DNA of 64,000 nt from Streptomyces griseus (GTDB lineage: Bacteria; Actinomycetota; Actinomycetes; Streptomycetales; Streptomycetaceae): contig NZ_MDKB01000002.1 in the NCBI RefSeq assembly GCF_001715295.1, forward strand, positions 2,006,313 through 2,070,312. The letters run 5' to 3'. The notes beneath the pieces were generated by a model that searched no databases, was not told the origin of the DNA, and saw only the letters and a list, made by a program, of their open reading frames with translations. Made by a program: the position numbers and the translations under genes. Within the stretch, counting starts at the first letter, position 1, and each line of letters opens with the position of its first letter. This document shows positions 42,115 through 51,216 of this stretch, piece by piece.

Positions 42115-43047
42115 ATGTCCAACGGTCAGTGGTACCCACCGGAATGGCCCGCCCGGATCAGGGCCCTCGCCAGCGGCGACCTGAAGGCCGTGACCCCCCG
42201 GCGCGCGGCCACGGTGATGCTGCTGCGCGACGGCCGCCCGGGACAGCGCGGCCCGGGCCCTGCCGTCCACATGCTCCGACGGCGCACCTCCATGGCCTTT
42301 GCCGGGGGTGCGTACGCCTATCCGGGTGGCGGGGTCGACCCGCGCGACGACGATCACCTCGTGGGCTGGGCGGGACCCTCCTTGGAGAGCTGGGCGGAGC
42401 GGCTCGGTGTCGGTACGGCCGCCGAGGCACAGGCCGTCGTCTGTGCCGCCGTCCGCGAGACGTACGAGGAGGCGGGTGTCCTGCTGGCGGGACCGACCGC
42501 CGGCACCGTCGTGAGCGACACCACGGGCGCCGACTGGGAGGCCGACCGCGAGGCCCTCGTGGCGCGCGAGCTGTCCTTCGCCGACTTCCTCGACCGCCGG
42601 GGGCTCGTTCTGCGGTCCGACCTGCTGGGCGCGTGGGCACGCTGGATCACCCCGGCGTTCGAACCGCGCAGGTACGACACGTGGTTCTTCGTCGCCGCGC
42701 TCCCGGAGGGCCAGCGCACCCGGAACGCCTCCACGGAGGCCGATCGGACGGTCTGGATCCGCCCCGGGGACGCAGCCGAACGCTACGACCGGGGTGAGCT
42801 CCTGATGATGCCGCCGACGGTGGCCACGCTGCGGGCGCTGACGCCGTACGGGACAGCCGCCGAGGCGTTGCGGGCAGCGGACGCCCAGGACCTCGCTCCG
42901 GTGCTGGCAGAGGCCCGCATGGAGGGCGACACGCTGGTGCTGAGCTGGCCGGGCCACGAGGAGTTCACCAAGAGCGTCCCGGCCGGGTCCGGGGAAGCCT
43001 CCGCCACGGGGAGGCCGCGCGCGAGGACGGGAGCGCACCGTGAGTGA
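42115..43047 (+). CDS. NUDIX hydrolase (NUDT19/RP2-like, long insert)
   Basis: The 310-residue protein has a Nudix box split by an insert: GGVDPRDDD, then about 35 residues, then the helix AVRETYEEAGVLL with the catalytic REx2EE pattern. This arrangement is seen in NUDT19-like CoA/acyl-CoA diphosphatases. The core beta strand HMLRRRTSMAFAGGAYAYPG precedes it. The gene overlaps the MBL hydrolase gene by 8 bp, suggesting one operon. Confidence 0.88.
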   Translation: MSNGQWYPPEWPARIRALASGDLKAVTPRRAATVMLLRDGRPGQRGPGPAVHMLRRRTSMAFAGGAYAYPGGGVDPRDDDHLVGWAGPSLESWAERLGVGTAAEAQAVVCAAVRETYEEAGVLLAGPTAGTVVSDTTGADWEADREALVARELSFADFLDRRGLVLRSDLLGAWARWITPAFEPRRYDTWFFVAALPEGQRTRNASTEADRTVWIRPGDAAERYDRGELLMMPPTVATLRALTPYGTAAEALRAADAQDLAPVLAEARMEGDTLVLSWPGHEEFTKSVPAGSGEASATGRPRARTGAHRE

Positions 43048-43876
43048 CGCCGCGGCCCTGCCGGGGCAGCCACGCGGCGGAGTCCTCTCGGGGCCCGCCA
43101 CGGCCCGTGCGGTCAACGTCCTGGCCCCCAATGCCTCTGCGATGACGCTGGACGGCACGAACACCTGGATCGTCGCCGAGCCGGACTCCGGCCTCGCGGT
43201 GGTGATCGACCCGGGGCCGCTCGACGACGGTCACCTGCGGGCCGTCATCGAGACCGCGGAGCGTGCCGGGCGGCGCGTCGGCCTCACGCTGCTGACGCAC
43301 GGCCATCCGGACCACGCGGAGGGCGCCGCCCGCCTTGCCGAGCTCACCGGTACGAAGGTGCGCGCCCTGGACGCCGCCCTGCGCCTCGGCGACGAGGGGC
43401 TGGCGGAGGGTGACGTGATCACCACGGGCGGTCTGGAGCTCCGGGTGGTCCCCACCCCGGGGCACACCGGGGACTCCCTCTCCTTCCACCTCCCCGCCGA
43501 CGGCGCCGTGCTGACGGGGGACACGGTCCTCGGACGCGGCACGACGGTCGTGGCGCACCCGGACGGGCGGCTGGGTGACTACCTGGACACGCTGCGCCGA
43601 CTGCGCTCGCTGACCGTCGACGACGGGGTGCACACGGTGCTGCCGGGCCACGGCCCGGTGCTGGAGGACGCACAGGGCGCCGTGGAGTTCTACCTGGCCC
43701 ACCGGGCCCACCGGCTGGCCCAGGTCGAGACGGCGGTGGAGGACGGGTTCCGCACGCCGGCGGAGGTGGTGGCGGCGGTGTACGCGGATGTCGACCGTTC
43801 CCTGTGGCCGGCGGCGGAGCTGTCGGTCCGGGCGCAGATGGAGTATCTGGCCGAGCGAGGGCTGATCCAGGGGTGA
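43040..43876 (+). CDS. MBL-fold metallo-hydrolase (LACTB2/glyoxalase II-like)
   Basis: The 278-residue protein has the metal-binding LLTHGHPDHAEGA (HxHxDH), a further His in PTPGHTGDSLSF, Asp in LTGDTVLGRG and the last His in VLPGHGPVLED. The C-terminal helical domain (RAHRLAQVETAVEDGF; MEYLAERGLIQG) is typical of the LACTB2-like branch. The start overlaps the nudix gene. The substrate is unknown. Confidence 0.9.
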   Translation: MSDAAALPGQPRGGVLSGPATARAVNVLAPNASAMTLDGTNTWIVAEPDSGLAVVIDPGPLDDGHLRAVIETAERAGRRVGLTLLTHGHPDHAEGAARLAELTGTKVRALDAALRLGDEGLAEGDVITTGGLELRVVPTPGHTGDSLSFHLPADGAVLTGDTVLGRGTTVVAHPDGRLGDYLDTLRRLRSLTVDDGVHTVLPGHGPVLEDAQGAVEFYLAHRAHRLAQVETAVEDGFRTPAEVVAAVYADVDRSLWPAAELSVRAQMEYLAERGLIQG

Positions 43877-43916
43877 GAGCGATGCGTCTCCGGCTGCGGC
43901 AGGCCCCGTGCGGGAA

Positions 43917-43952
43917 CGCGAGAGGCCCCGCCGGGCGGCGGGGCCTCTCGCG
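43917..43952. terminator. Bidirectional terminator hairpin
   Basis: A perfect 16-bp inverted repeat with a 4-nt loop (43917-43932/43937-43952) lies between the convergent MBL hydrolase and crp genes. Confidence 0.85.
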
Positions 43953-43972
43953 GAACGGCTGCGGGGTGCGGG

Positions 43973-44647
43973 TCAGCGGGAACGCTTCGCCAGACGCTCC
44001 ACGTCCAGCAGGATCACGGCCCGTGCCTCCAGGCGCAGCCAGCCGCGGCCGGCGAAGTCCGCGAGGGCCTTGTTGACCGTCTCGCGGGAGGCGCCGACCA
44101 GCTGGGCCAGCTCTTCCTGGGTGAGGTCGTGCACGACGTGGATGCCCTCCTCCGACTGCACGCCGAAGCGGCGCGACAGGTCCAGGAGCGCACGGGCGAC
44201 ACGGCCCGGAACGTCGGAGAAGACCAGGTCGGACATCTGGTCGTTGGTCTTGCGCAGGCGGCGGGCGACCGCGCGCAGCAGGGCCGTGGCCACCTCGGGG
44301 CGTGCGTTCAGCCAGGGCTGGAGGTCGCCGTGGCCGAGACCGAGAAGCTTGACCTCGGTGAGCGCCGTCGCGGTGGCGGTGCGCGGGCCCGGGTCGAAGA
44401 GCGAGAGCTCCCCGATCAGCTCGCCGGGGCCGAGGACGGCCAGCATGTTCTCCCGCCCGTCGGGGGACGTGCGGTGGAGCTTCACCTTGCCCTCGGTCAC
44501 CACATAGAGGCGGTCGCCCGGGTCACCCTCGTGGAACAACGCGTCGCCGCGTGCGAGGGTCACCTCACTCATCGAGGCGCGGAGCTCCGCGGCCTGCTCG
44601 TCATCGAGCGCCGCGAAAAGCGGGGCGCGCCGCAGAACGTCGTCCAC
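43973..44647 (-). CDS. crp: Global cAMP-receptor-type regulator Crp
   Basis: The 224-residue protein has a cNMP-binding domain with cassette IGELSLFDPGPRTATATAL and a C-terminal HTH (DLTQEELAQLVGASRETVNK, then ALADFAGRGWL). It matches Streptomyces Crp/actinobacterial GlxR in sequence and in its place next to nth. This regulator controls germination, development and antibiotic production. A near-palindrome at 44711-44726 in its own upstream region may be an autoregulatory site. Confidence 0.94.
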   Translation of the reverse strand: MDDVLRRAPLFAALDDEQAAELRASMSEVTLARGDALFHEGDPGDRLYVVTEGKVKLHRTSPDGRENMLAVLGPGELIGELSLFDPGPRTATATALTEVKLLGLGHGDLQPWLNARPEVATALLRAVARRLRKTNDQMSDLVFSDVPGRVARALLDLSRRFGVQSEEGIHVVHDLTQEELAQLVGASRETVNKALADFAGRGWLRLEARAVILLDVERLAKRSR

Positions 44648-44710
44648 GAGTTCTCTCCTTGTCGGCCTGTTCAGGGAAGCGTGGTCCCCATGATGCCGGA
44701 CGGTAAAACA

Positions 44711-44726
44711 GTGCGATCAATCACAA
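44711..44726. promoter_or_regulatory. CRP-like half-palindrome upstream of crp
   Basis: GTGCGATCAATCACAA contains GAT-CA-ATC flanked by GTG and CA(A), one base from full symmetry. It is similar to TGTGA-n6-TCACA-type sites of CRP/GlxR proteins. It lies about 65 bp upstream of the crp start in the crp-nth divergent spacer. Confidence 0.35.
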
Positions 44727-44819
44727 ACCAGTTTGACGCACGGGCGTGCCGGACCCTACGGCAGGGGGCCGATCGGGCGTGGACACGCGGTGACCGGGGC
44801 GGATGTCGGCGGGTGGCTC

Positions 44820-44825
44820 TAGGCT
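44820..44825 (+). promoter_or_regulatory. -10-like TAGGCT before nth
   Basis: TAGGCT is followed by six bases and GTG 44832. There is no Shine-Dalgarno, so the transcript is probably leaderless. Confidence 0.5.
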
Positions 44826-44831
44826 GGCCGG

Positions 44832-45746
44832 GTGTCCGGAAAGCCGGTGAGAACGCAGGCCAAGGGGGCTGATGGGGTGTCGGAGGACGAGAATTCCGCT
44901 GTGGGTGAACAGCCCGCGCAAAGCAGGAAGAAAGCCGCTAAACGCCCGCCGGGTGCGCCCTCGGCCAAGAAGTCGGCCAAGCCCGAGTCGCACCTGGCGA
45001 TGGTCCGCCGTGCCCGCCGGATCAACCGCGAGCTCGCCGACGTGTATCCGTACGCCCACCCCGAACTGGACTTCCGTAATCCGTTCGAGCTCCTGGTGGC
45101 CACGGTGCTCTCGGCGCAGACCACCGACCTGAGGGTGAACCAGACGACACCCGCCCTGTTCGCCCGGTATCCGACACCCGAGGACATGGCGGCCGCCGTG
45201 CCCGAGGAACTGGAGGAGATCATCCGGCCCACCGGGTTCTTCCGGGCCAAGGCCCGGTCCCTGATGGGCCTCTCGGCCTCCCTCAGGGACGACTTCGGCG
45301 GCGAGGTCCCGGGCCGGCTCAAAGATCTGGTGACGCTGCCCGGTGTCGGCCGCAAGACGGCGAACGTCGTCCTCGGCAACGCGTTCGGCGTGCCCGGCAT
45401 CACGGTGGACACCCACTTCGGACGGCTGGTCCGCCGCTGGAGATGGACCGATCAGGAGGACCCGGAGAAGGTCGAGGCCGAGGTGGCCGCGATCTTCCCC
45501 AAGAGCGAATGGACGATGCTGTCCCACCGCGTCGTCTTCCACGGCCGACGCGTGTGCCACTCCCGCAAGCCCGCGTGCGGAGCCTGCCCGATCGCCCCGC
45601 TCTGCCCCTCCTACGGCGAGGGGGAGACGGACCCGGAGAAGGCCAGGAAGCTCCTGAAGTACGAGCTGGGCGGCTATCCGGGCCAGCGCCTCAGCCCGCC
45701 CCCGGACTACCCGGGCAGGCCTGCCCCGCCCCTGGGGGCCGGGTGA
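44832..45746 (+). CDS. nth: Endonuclease III (DNA glycosylase/AP lyase)
   Basis: The 304-residue protein has a basic Lys/Ala-rich N-terminal extension of about 50 residues. The helix-hairpin-helix LPGVGRKTANVVL contains the catalytic Lys, and the catalytic Asp is in VDTHFGRLVRR. The [4Fe-4S] cluster loop CHSRKPACGACPIAPLC shows the C-x6-C-x2-C-x5-C pattern. It removes oxidised pyrimidines in base excision repair. GTG 44832 is supported by the leaderless -10 box. Confidence 0.95.
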   Translation: MSGKPVRTQAKGADGVSEDENSAVGEQPAQSRKKAAKRPPGAPSAKKSAKPESHLAMVRRARRINRELADVYPYAHPELDFRNPFELLVATVLSAQTTDLRVNQTTPALFARYPTPEDMAAAVPEELEEIIRPTGFFRAKARSLMGLSASLRDDFGGEVPGRLKDLVTLPGVGRKTANVVLGNAFGVPGITVDTHFGRLVRRWRWTDQEDPEKVEAEVAAIFPKSEWTMLSHRVVFHGRRVCHSRKPACGACPIAPLCPSYGEGETDPEKARKLLKYELGGYPGQRLSPPPDYPGRPAPPLGAG

Positions 45747-45828
45747 GGAGTGTTCCCGTAGGGGTGCCGTGCGGCGCCATCCGGAACGAAATGGCCGACG
45801 GTAGGCGTTCAGAGCTGAGGGGGTGCCC

Positions 45829-46566
45829 ATGACGCACGCACAGCGCACGAGAACCGCGCGGGAGACGGCCGCCGCGGACAGGGACGCGCCGCAGGACAGC
45901 GCGGTCGCCGTCACCACCGAGGGGCTGCCGGACTGGCTCGACCCGGTGGCGCAGGCCATGCGGCACGTCCGCGCCCAGCAGCTCAGCCGCTTCCTGCCGC
46001 CGGAGAGCGGTGCGGGCCGGCAGTCGGCCGTCCTGATCCTCTTCGGACAGGGCGAGCGCGGCCCGGAGCTGCTGCTGATGGAGCGCTCGGGCACCTTGCG
46101 CTCGCACGCGGGTCAGCCGTCCTTCCCCGGAGGTTCCCTGGACCCGGAGGACGGCGACCCCGGGACCACCGGGCCGCTCAGGGCGGCGCTGCGGGAGGCC
46201 GAGGAGGAGACCGGTCTGGACCCGGCGGGCGTCCAGCTCTTCGGCGTGCTGCCCCGGCTCTACATCCCGGTGAGCAGCTTCGTCGTCACGCCCGTCCTCG
46301 GATGGTGGCGGGTACCCAGCCCGGTGGGTGTGGTCGATCCTGCCGAGACCGCGCGGGTCTTCACCGTCCCCGTGGCGGATCTCACGGACCCGGCCAACCG
46401 GGCGACGGCCGTCCACCCGAGCGGCCACCGAGGCCCGGCATTCCTGGTCGAATCCGCACTCGTCTGGGGCTTCACGGCCGGCCTGATCGACCGCCTCCTG
46501 CACTACGCGGGCTGGGAACGCCCCTGGGACCGGGCCAGGCAGGTGCCGCTCGACTGGCGCGCATGA
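45829..46566 (+). CDS. NUDIX hydrolase, CoA pyrophosphatase-like
   Basis: The 245-residue protein has the Nudix box GGSLDPEDGDPGTTGPLRAA followed by LREAEEETGLD, and the CoA-diphosphatase-type segment HAGQPSFPGG just before it. The family (YeaB/NudL-like) cleaves CoA to 3',5'-ADP and phosphopantetheine. ATG 45829 has GAGGGGG at good spacing; GTG 45823 is an in-frame alternative. It follows nth by about 80 bp and precedes the membrane protease, a conserved Streptomyces order. Confidence 0.9.
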   Translation: MTHAQRTRTARETAAADRDAPQDSAVAVTTEGLPDWLDPVAQAMRHVRAQQLSRFLPPESGAGRQSAVLILFGQGERGPELLLMERSGTLRSHAGQPSFPGGSLDPEDGDPGTTGPLRAALREAEEETGLDPAGVQLFGVLPRLYIPVSSFVVTPVLGWWRVPSPVGVVDPAETARVFTVPVADLTDPANRATAVHPSGHRGPAFLVESALVWGFTAGLIDRLLHYAGWERPWDRARQVPLDWRA

Positions 46567-46647
46567 CAGGCTGACCCGTGCTGCGCTGTTCCGGGCCTGG
46601 CCCGGACCCCGTCGAACCGGACGGGCCAGGTGACGAATCTGCGAGGC

Positions 46648-46653
46648 TATAGA
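46648..46653 (+). promoter_or_regulatory. TATAGA -10 element overlapping marP start region
   Basis: TATAGA ends 2 bp before GTG 46656 and 8 bp before the in-frame GTG 46662. If it is used, transcription would begin around 46660-46662 and translation at the second GTG. Confidence 0.45.
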
Positions 46654-46655
46654 CG

Positions 46656-47861
46656 GTGAACGTGCTGGACATCCTGCTGCTGGTCGGCGCCGTGTGGTTC
46701 GCGGTCATCGGCTACCGTCAGGGTTTCGTGGTCGGCATCCTGTCCGTGATCGGCTTCCTGGGCGGCGGCCTGGTGGCCGTCTACCTGCTTCCGGTCATCT
46801 GGAACAAGGTGACCGACGGATCGGAGGTCTCCACCACGGCCGCCGTCGTCGCGGTCGTGATCGTGATCGTGTGCGCCTCCGTGGGCCAGGCGTTCACCAC
46901 CCACCTGGGCAGCAAACTTCGTAGGTACATCACGTGGTCGCCCGCGCGCGCCCTGGATGCCACGGGAGGCGCGCTGGTCAATGTGGTGGCCATGCTGCTG
47001 GTCGCCTGGCTGATCGGTCTGCTGCTGGCGGGGACCTCCCTGCCGACCCTCGGCAAGGCCGTCCGCAACTCCTCGGTCCTGCTCGGAGTCTCCCGCGTCA
47101 TGCCGGACCAGGCGTCCACCTGGTTCCAGGACTTCTCCTCCGTGCTCGCGCAGAACGGCTTTCCCCAGGTCTTCAGCCCCTTCGCCAACGAGCCCATCAC
47201 CGAGGTGCGGGCACCGGATCCGGCGCTGGCGGGCAGCCCGGTCGCCGCCCGCGCGAAGAATTCCATCGTCAAGGTCGTCGGCATGGCGCCCGGCTGCGGC
47301 AAGGTGCTCGAAGGTACCGGCTTCGTCTTCTCCGACCGGCGGGTCATGACCAACGCGCACGTGGTCGGCGGCGTGGACGAGCCGACGGTCCAGATCGGCG
47401 GCGAAGGCCGGCTGTACGACGCGAAGGTGGTCCTCTACGACTGGCGGCGGGACATCGCGGTGCTGGACGTCCCGGACCTCGACGCGAAACCGCTCCACTT
47501 CACCGATACGGAGAACGACGCCAGGAGCGGCGACAGCGCCATCGTGGCCGGCTTCCCGGAGAACGGCGCCTACGACGTGCGCTCGGCCCGCATCCGTGGC
47601 CGTATCGACGCGGGCGGCCCGGACATCTACCACCGGGGCACCGTGCAGCGTGATGTGTACTCGCTCTTCGCGACGGTGCGCCAGGGCAACTCCGGCGGCC
47701 CGCTGCTCACCCCGGACGGCAAGGTGTACGGAGTGGTGTTCGCCAAGTCGCTCGACGACCCCGAGACCGGCTACGCCCTCACGGCCGACGAGATCCGCGA
47801 GGACATCGACCTCGGCAAGGCCGCCGTCCAGCAGGTCGACAGCCAGGGGTGCGCGCTGTAG
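46656..47861 (+). CDS. MarP-like membrane serine protease (CvpA + trypsin-like)
   Basis: The 401-residue protein has four hydrophobic helices in the first about 130 residues (CvpA-like: ILLLVGAVWFAVIGYRQG; AAVVAVVIVIVCASVGQ; NVVAMLLVAWLIGLLLAG). A periplasmic-side chymotrypsin-fold domain follows, with His in VMTNAHVVGG, Asp in RRDIAVLDV and Ser in RQGNSGGPLL. The mycobacterial homologue MarP is needed for acid resistance and cell-wall hydrolase processing. The start is GTG 46656 or, with the leaderless promoter, GTG 46662. Confidence 0.92.
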   Translation: MNVLDILLLVGAVWFAVIGYRQGFVVGILSVIGFLGGGLVAVYLLPVIWNKVTDGSEVSTTAAVVAVVIVIVCASVGQAFTTHLGSKLRRYITWSPARALDATGGALVNVVAMLLVAWLIGLLLAGTSLPTLGKAVRNSSVLLGVSRVMPDQASTWFQDFSSVLAQNGFPQVFSPFANEPITEVRAPDPALAGSPVAARAKNSIVKVVGMAPGCGKVLEGTGFVFSDRRVMTNAHVVGGVDEPTVQIGGEGRLYDAKVVLYDWRRDIAVLDVPDLDAKPLHFTDTENDARSGDSAIVAGFPENGAYDVRSARIRGRIDAGGPDIYHRGTVQRDVYSLFATVRQGNSGGPLLTPDGKVYGVVFAKSLDDPETGYALTADEIREDIDLGKAAVQQVDSQGCAL

Positions 47862-48277
47862 GACGACGAGCCGGCGTCCGGGCGGGGAGGATGTGGGTCC
47901 GTGACGGGACGGTTCCACGGCTCCGAAAGCCGTGGAACCGTGCCCCGCGTTGTTCCCTTGGGTCTTTCGTCAGGCCCGGGGGTGGCGTAGCCGTGCCGAG
48001 ACCCAGCGCGCCCGTCGGTGGAGGATGCGCGGAATACCCAGCCGGAGATCATGAAGATCGCTCACATCGTGCACCCGGCTCCCGGAGCCGCCCCCCTCAT
48101 GAGTGCTCGGACCAGCAGGAGCGGTCGAGCGGCGGTTGCGTGCTGCGTCACTGAAGTCGCGCGTCCAGCCCATACACCGACGTCTGCCCGTGACTCATGG
48201 TCGGTAATCGTGCGTGAGTCAGCCAATTGGCTTATGCGGCAGGCAATGGCCGTTCGTCGGACACCTGTTCCCCACGG
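47862..48277. other. Intergenic region between convergent genes
   Basis: Apart from the marP terminator at 47910-47940 and a 7-bp inverted repeat (TGACTCA at 48191, TGAGTCA at 48215), I see nothing. The open frames here have no support. Confidence 0.5.
47910..47940 (+). terminator. marP terminator hairpin
   Basis: Perfect 13-bp arms (47910-47922, 47928-47940) enclose a 5-nt loop CCGAA, 48 nt after the stop codon. Confidence 0.8.
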
Positions 48278-49255
48278 CTACCGGTCGGGCTCAGGATCCT
48301 TGAGCCAGTTGATGAGTTCGGTCGAGAAACCGACCGGGTCCTCCTCGTGGGGGAAGTGCCCCAGACCGTCGAAAAGCCGCCAACGATACGGCGCCTCGAC
48401 GTACGCGCCGGATCCGGCGGAGCTGCGGGTCCGCACCGCGGGATCGAGGGAGCCGTGCAGGTGCAGCGTCGGTACGCGTACCGGCCGCTTCATCCGCCGG
48501 TTGAACTGGAGGCCGTCCGGACGGGCCAGCGAGCGCACCAGCCAGCGGTACGGCTCGATCGAGCAGTGTGCCGTCGACGGGATGCACATCGCGCGCCGGT
48601 AGACGTCCACGCCGGCGTCGTCGGGGAAGCCCGGGGTGCGCGGCCCCGCCCAGTCGTGAATCAGCCGGCCGACCAACGCCGCGTCGTCCGCGACGAGCTG
48701 ACGTTCCGGCACCCACGGCCGCTGGAAGCCCCAGATGTGCGAACCCGCCCTGGACTGGGCGACGTCGGACACCATCGAGGAACGCCAGCGACGGGGGTGG
48801 GGCATGGACGACACCGCGAGGCGGCGTACCAGTTTCGGCCGCATCACCGCGGCGGTCCAGGCCAGGTACCCCCCCAGGTCGTGGCCGACGAGGGCCGCGT
48901 CCGGCTCGCCCAGCGACCGGATCACCCCGGTGACGTCGAGCGCCATGTTGGCGGGGTCGTACCCGCGGGGCGTACGGTCGCTCCCGCCCACGCCCCGAAG
49001 GTCCATCGCGACGGCGCGGAATCCGGCGTCGGCCAGCGCGGTGAGCTGGTGGCGCCACGTCCACCAGAACTGCGGGAAGCCGTGCAGCAGCAGTACCAGC
49101 GGCCCGTCGCCGAGCTCCGCGATGTGGAAGCGGGCACCGTTCGCCGCCACATCGCGGTGGGTCCAGGGGCCGTCCAGACGTACGGGGCCGCCGGGGGCGG
49201 ATACCGGTCCGGTCGGCCCGGTGGGGCCGGGTCTGCTGATGTCGGGGACGGTCAT
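48278..49255 (-). CDS. Alpha/beta hydrolase, epoxide-hydrolase-like
   Basis: In the 325-residue protein the oxyanion motif is LLLHGFPQFWWTWRHQL. The nucleophile elbow is LVGHDLGGYLAW, with Asp as nucleophile as in epoxide hydrolases and haloalkane dehalogenases. The final His is in FDGLGHFPHEE. A cap domain lies between residues about 150 and 240. Asp rather than Ser and the HGFP motif favour epoxide hydrolase. It overlaps the holin-X gene by 4 bp and is last in a minus-strand unit with nhaA. Confidence 0.88.
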   Translation of the reverse strand: MTVPDISRPGPTGPTGPVSAPGGPVRLDGPWTHRDVAANGARFHIAELGDGPLVLLLHGFPQFWWTWRHQLTALADAGFRAVAMDLRGVGGSDRTPRGYDPANMALDVTGVIRSLGEPDAALVGHDLGGYLAWTAAVMRPKLVRRLAVSSMPHPRRWRSSMVSDVAQSRAGSHIWGFQRPWVPERQLVADDAALVGRLIHDWAGPRTPGFPDDAGVDVYRRAMCIPSTAHCSIEPYRWLVRSLARPDGLQFNRRMKRPVRVPTLHLHGSLDPAVRTRSSAGSGAYVEAPYRWRLFDGLGHFPHEEDPVGFSTELINWLKDPEPDR

Positions 49256-49782
49256 GTTGATGAGCGTGCCACAGAGTTCGCCTTGTCCTGGACCGGACGG
49301 GCCTCGACGGCCCTGTCGGCGAGGGTGCTGCCCTGCGCGCCCTCGATCGCGCGCGCGGAGACGGTGGGGCGCGGGTGCGGCTTGACGCCCTGAAGGACCG
49401 CCGCGGTCTGCTTGGCGGAGGCGATGGACTTCTCCGGCGGCTTGACCTTCTTGAACTTCGCGAGGCCGAACAGGGCGATGAGGATGCCCAGAAGGATGAA
49501 CGCGCCGCCCACGATCAGGAACGACCAGGCGAGGCCGAGTCCGAGATTGTGGATCCCGTAGGCCGCGGCGAAGCTGAGCACGGGGATCGCGAAGAGGAGT
49601 AGCACGCCCGTGACGATGAACGCCACGCTGCCGATCACGCCGCGCTTGACGTCCTGCCGCACCTCGGCCTTCGCCAGGGCGATCTCGTCGTGCACCAGCG
49701 CGGACATCTCGGCGGTCGCCGAGGCGAACAGCTGCCCGAGACTACGGTCGGTGCTGCCCGCATAGTTGCCGGGGTCGCTCAT
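49252..49782 (-). CDS. Actinobacterial holin-X (phage holin-like) membrane protein
   Basis: The 176-residue protein has a cytosolic amphipathic N-terminus (LGQLFASATAEMSALVHDEI, then ALAKAEVRQDVKRG) and two transmembrane helices (VIGSVAFIVTGVLLLFAIPV and WSFLIVGGAFILLGILIALF) joined by a short loop. The C-terminal tail is charged and proline-containing. This matches the putative Actinobacterial Holin-X family, which despite its name is a normal chromosomal membrane protein family. It lies 39 nt after nhaA and overlaps the hydrolase. Confidence 0.85.
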   Translation of the reverse strand: MSDPGNYAGSTDRSLGQLFASATAEMSALVHDEIALAKAEVRQDVKRGVIGSVAFIVTGVLLLFAIPVLSFAAAYGIHNLGLGLAWSFLIVGGAFILLGILIALFGLAKFKKVKPPEKSIASAKQTAAVLQGVKPHPRPTVSARAIEGAQGSTLADRAVEARPVQDKANSVARSST

Positions 49783-49821
49783 CCCTGACTCCCTCTCCTC
49801 TTCCGTACATCCGTTGTCAGA

Positions 49822-51216
49822 TCATGCCGGACTGTCCGGCTTGCCGCTCGCCGCCCCCGCCTGTTCGGCAAGGCGGCGATGCTCGGCCGCCTTCCTTTCG
49901 TAGATGGCGGCCATCCGCAGGTGGTAGTCCGGGTCGTCCTGCTCGTAGACGTCGGGAACGCCCGACAGGTCCTCGTCGAGCTCCTCCGCCTCGTACAGGG
50001 CCTTGTATCTCCGTACCCGGAGTTTCAGCAGTACACCGGAGAGTACGGCGGCGATCAGGGAACCGAGGAGGACCGCGGCCTTGACCTCGTTGATCATGTC
50101 GTCGTCGCCCGTGAACGCGAGCTCACCGATGAGCAGCGAAACGGTGAAGCCGATTCCCGCCAACGTGGCCACCGCGAGGACATCCGCCCAGGCCAGGTCC
50201 TTGTTCAGCTCGGCTTTGGTGAAGCGGGTGACCAGCCACGTCCCACCGAAGACACCGACGGTCTTGCCGACGACCAGGCCGAGAACCACACCCAGCGTTT
50301 CGGGCCTCGTGAACACGCCGGCCAGGGCATCGCCCTTGAGGGTGACACCCGCTGAGAAGAGGGCGAACAACGGCACGGCGACGCCGGCCGAGAGGGGGCG
50401 CACCAGATGTTCGATGTGCTCGCCGGGGGACTGGGACTCGCCTTCGCGGCGGGAGCAGCGGAGCATGAGGCCCATGGCGACGCCGGCGATGGTGGCATGG
50501 ACGCCGCTGTTGTACATCAGCCCCCAGATGGCCAGCGCCAGCGGCAGATAGATGTACCAGCCTCGAACGCCTGTGCGCAGTAGTACGTAGAAGAGGACCA
50601 GGCCCGCGAAGGCGCCGCCGAGAGCCAGGAAGTCGATGGTGTCGGTGAAGAAGACCGCGATGATCAGAATGGCGAAGAGGTCGTCGACGACGGCGAGCGT
50701 CAGCAGAAAGGCGCGCAGCGCCGACGGCAGCGACGCGCCGATGACTGCGAGGACGGCCAGCGCGAACGCGATGTCGGTGGCGGTGGGAACGGCCCAGCCG
50801 GCTGCCGAACCCCCGCCGATCACCACGGTCAGGGTGTAGGCGAGGGCGGGGACGGCCATACCGCAGAGAGCCGCGGCGACGGGAAGGGCCGCGGCTCTGG
50901 GGTCACGGAGTTCGCCGGCGACCAGTTCACGCTTGAGCTCGACACCCGCGACGAAGAAGAAGACGGCCAGCAGGCCGTCGGCCGCCCAGTGGGACACGGA
51001 GAGGTTGAGCCCCAGCGCTTCGGGACCGAAGTGGAAATGGCTGACGGCCGCGTAACCGGAGCCGAAGGTATTCGCCCAGATCAGGGCCGCGACGGCTGCG
51101 ACCAGGAGAAGGATGCCGCCGACGGTCTCGGTACGCAGGGCGTCGGCGATGAAGGTGCGCTCGGGAAGGGAAAGACGTCCGAGCAGGGTGCGGCGAGGGG
51201 ACGGGGGAGCGGCCAC
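49822..51216 (-). CDS. nhaA: Na+/H+ antiporter NhaA
   Basis: The 464-residue protein has about 12 hydrophobic helices. Diagnostic segments include the ion-binding VPTATDIAFALAVLAVIG, the following VVDDLFAILIIAVFF and the late GIGFTVSLLIGELAF. The C-terminal cytosolic tail is acidic and then Glu/Arg-rich (HLRMAAIYERKAAEHRRLAE). It exchanges Na+ for protons for pH and salt homeostasis. GTG 51216 has GGAGG 6 nt upstream; the longer frame is upstream region. Confidence 0.93.
   Translation of the reverse strand: MAAPPSPRRTLLGRLSLPERTFIADALRTETVGGILLLVAAVAALIWANTFGSGYAAVSHFHFGPEALGLNLSVSHWAADGLLAVFFFVAGVELKRELVAGELRDPRAAALPVAAALCGMAVPALAYTLTVVIGGGSAAGWAVPTATDIAFALAVLAVIGASLPSALRAFLLTLAVVDDLFAILIIAVFFTDTIDFLALGGAFAGLVLFYVLLRTGVRGWYIYLPLALAIWGLMYNSGVHATIAGVAMGLMLRCSRREGESQSPGEHIEHLVRPLSAGVAVPLFALFSAGVTLKGDALAGVFTRPETLGVVLGLVVGKTVGVFGGTWLVTRFTKAELNKDLAWADVLAVATLAGIGFTVSLLIGELAFTGDDDMINEVKAAVLLGSLIAAVLSGVLLKLRVRRYKALYEAEELDEDLSGVPDVYEQDDPDYHLRMAAIYERKAAEHRRLAEQAGAASGKPDSPA

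Noticed and set aside
49252..49782. Holin-like gene as evidence of a prophage
   Set aside because: The holin-X family is common on actinobacterial chromosomes, and no phage structural, lysis or integration genes are near.
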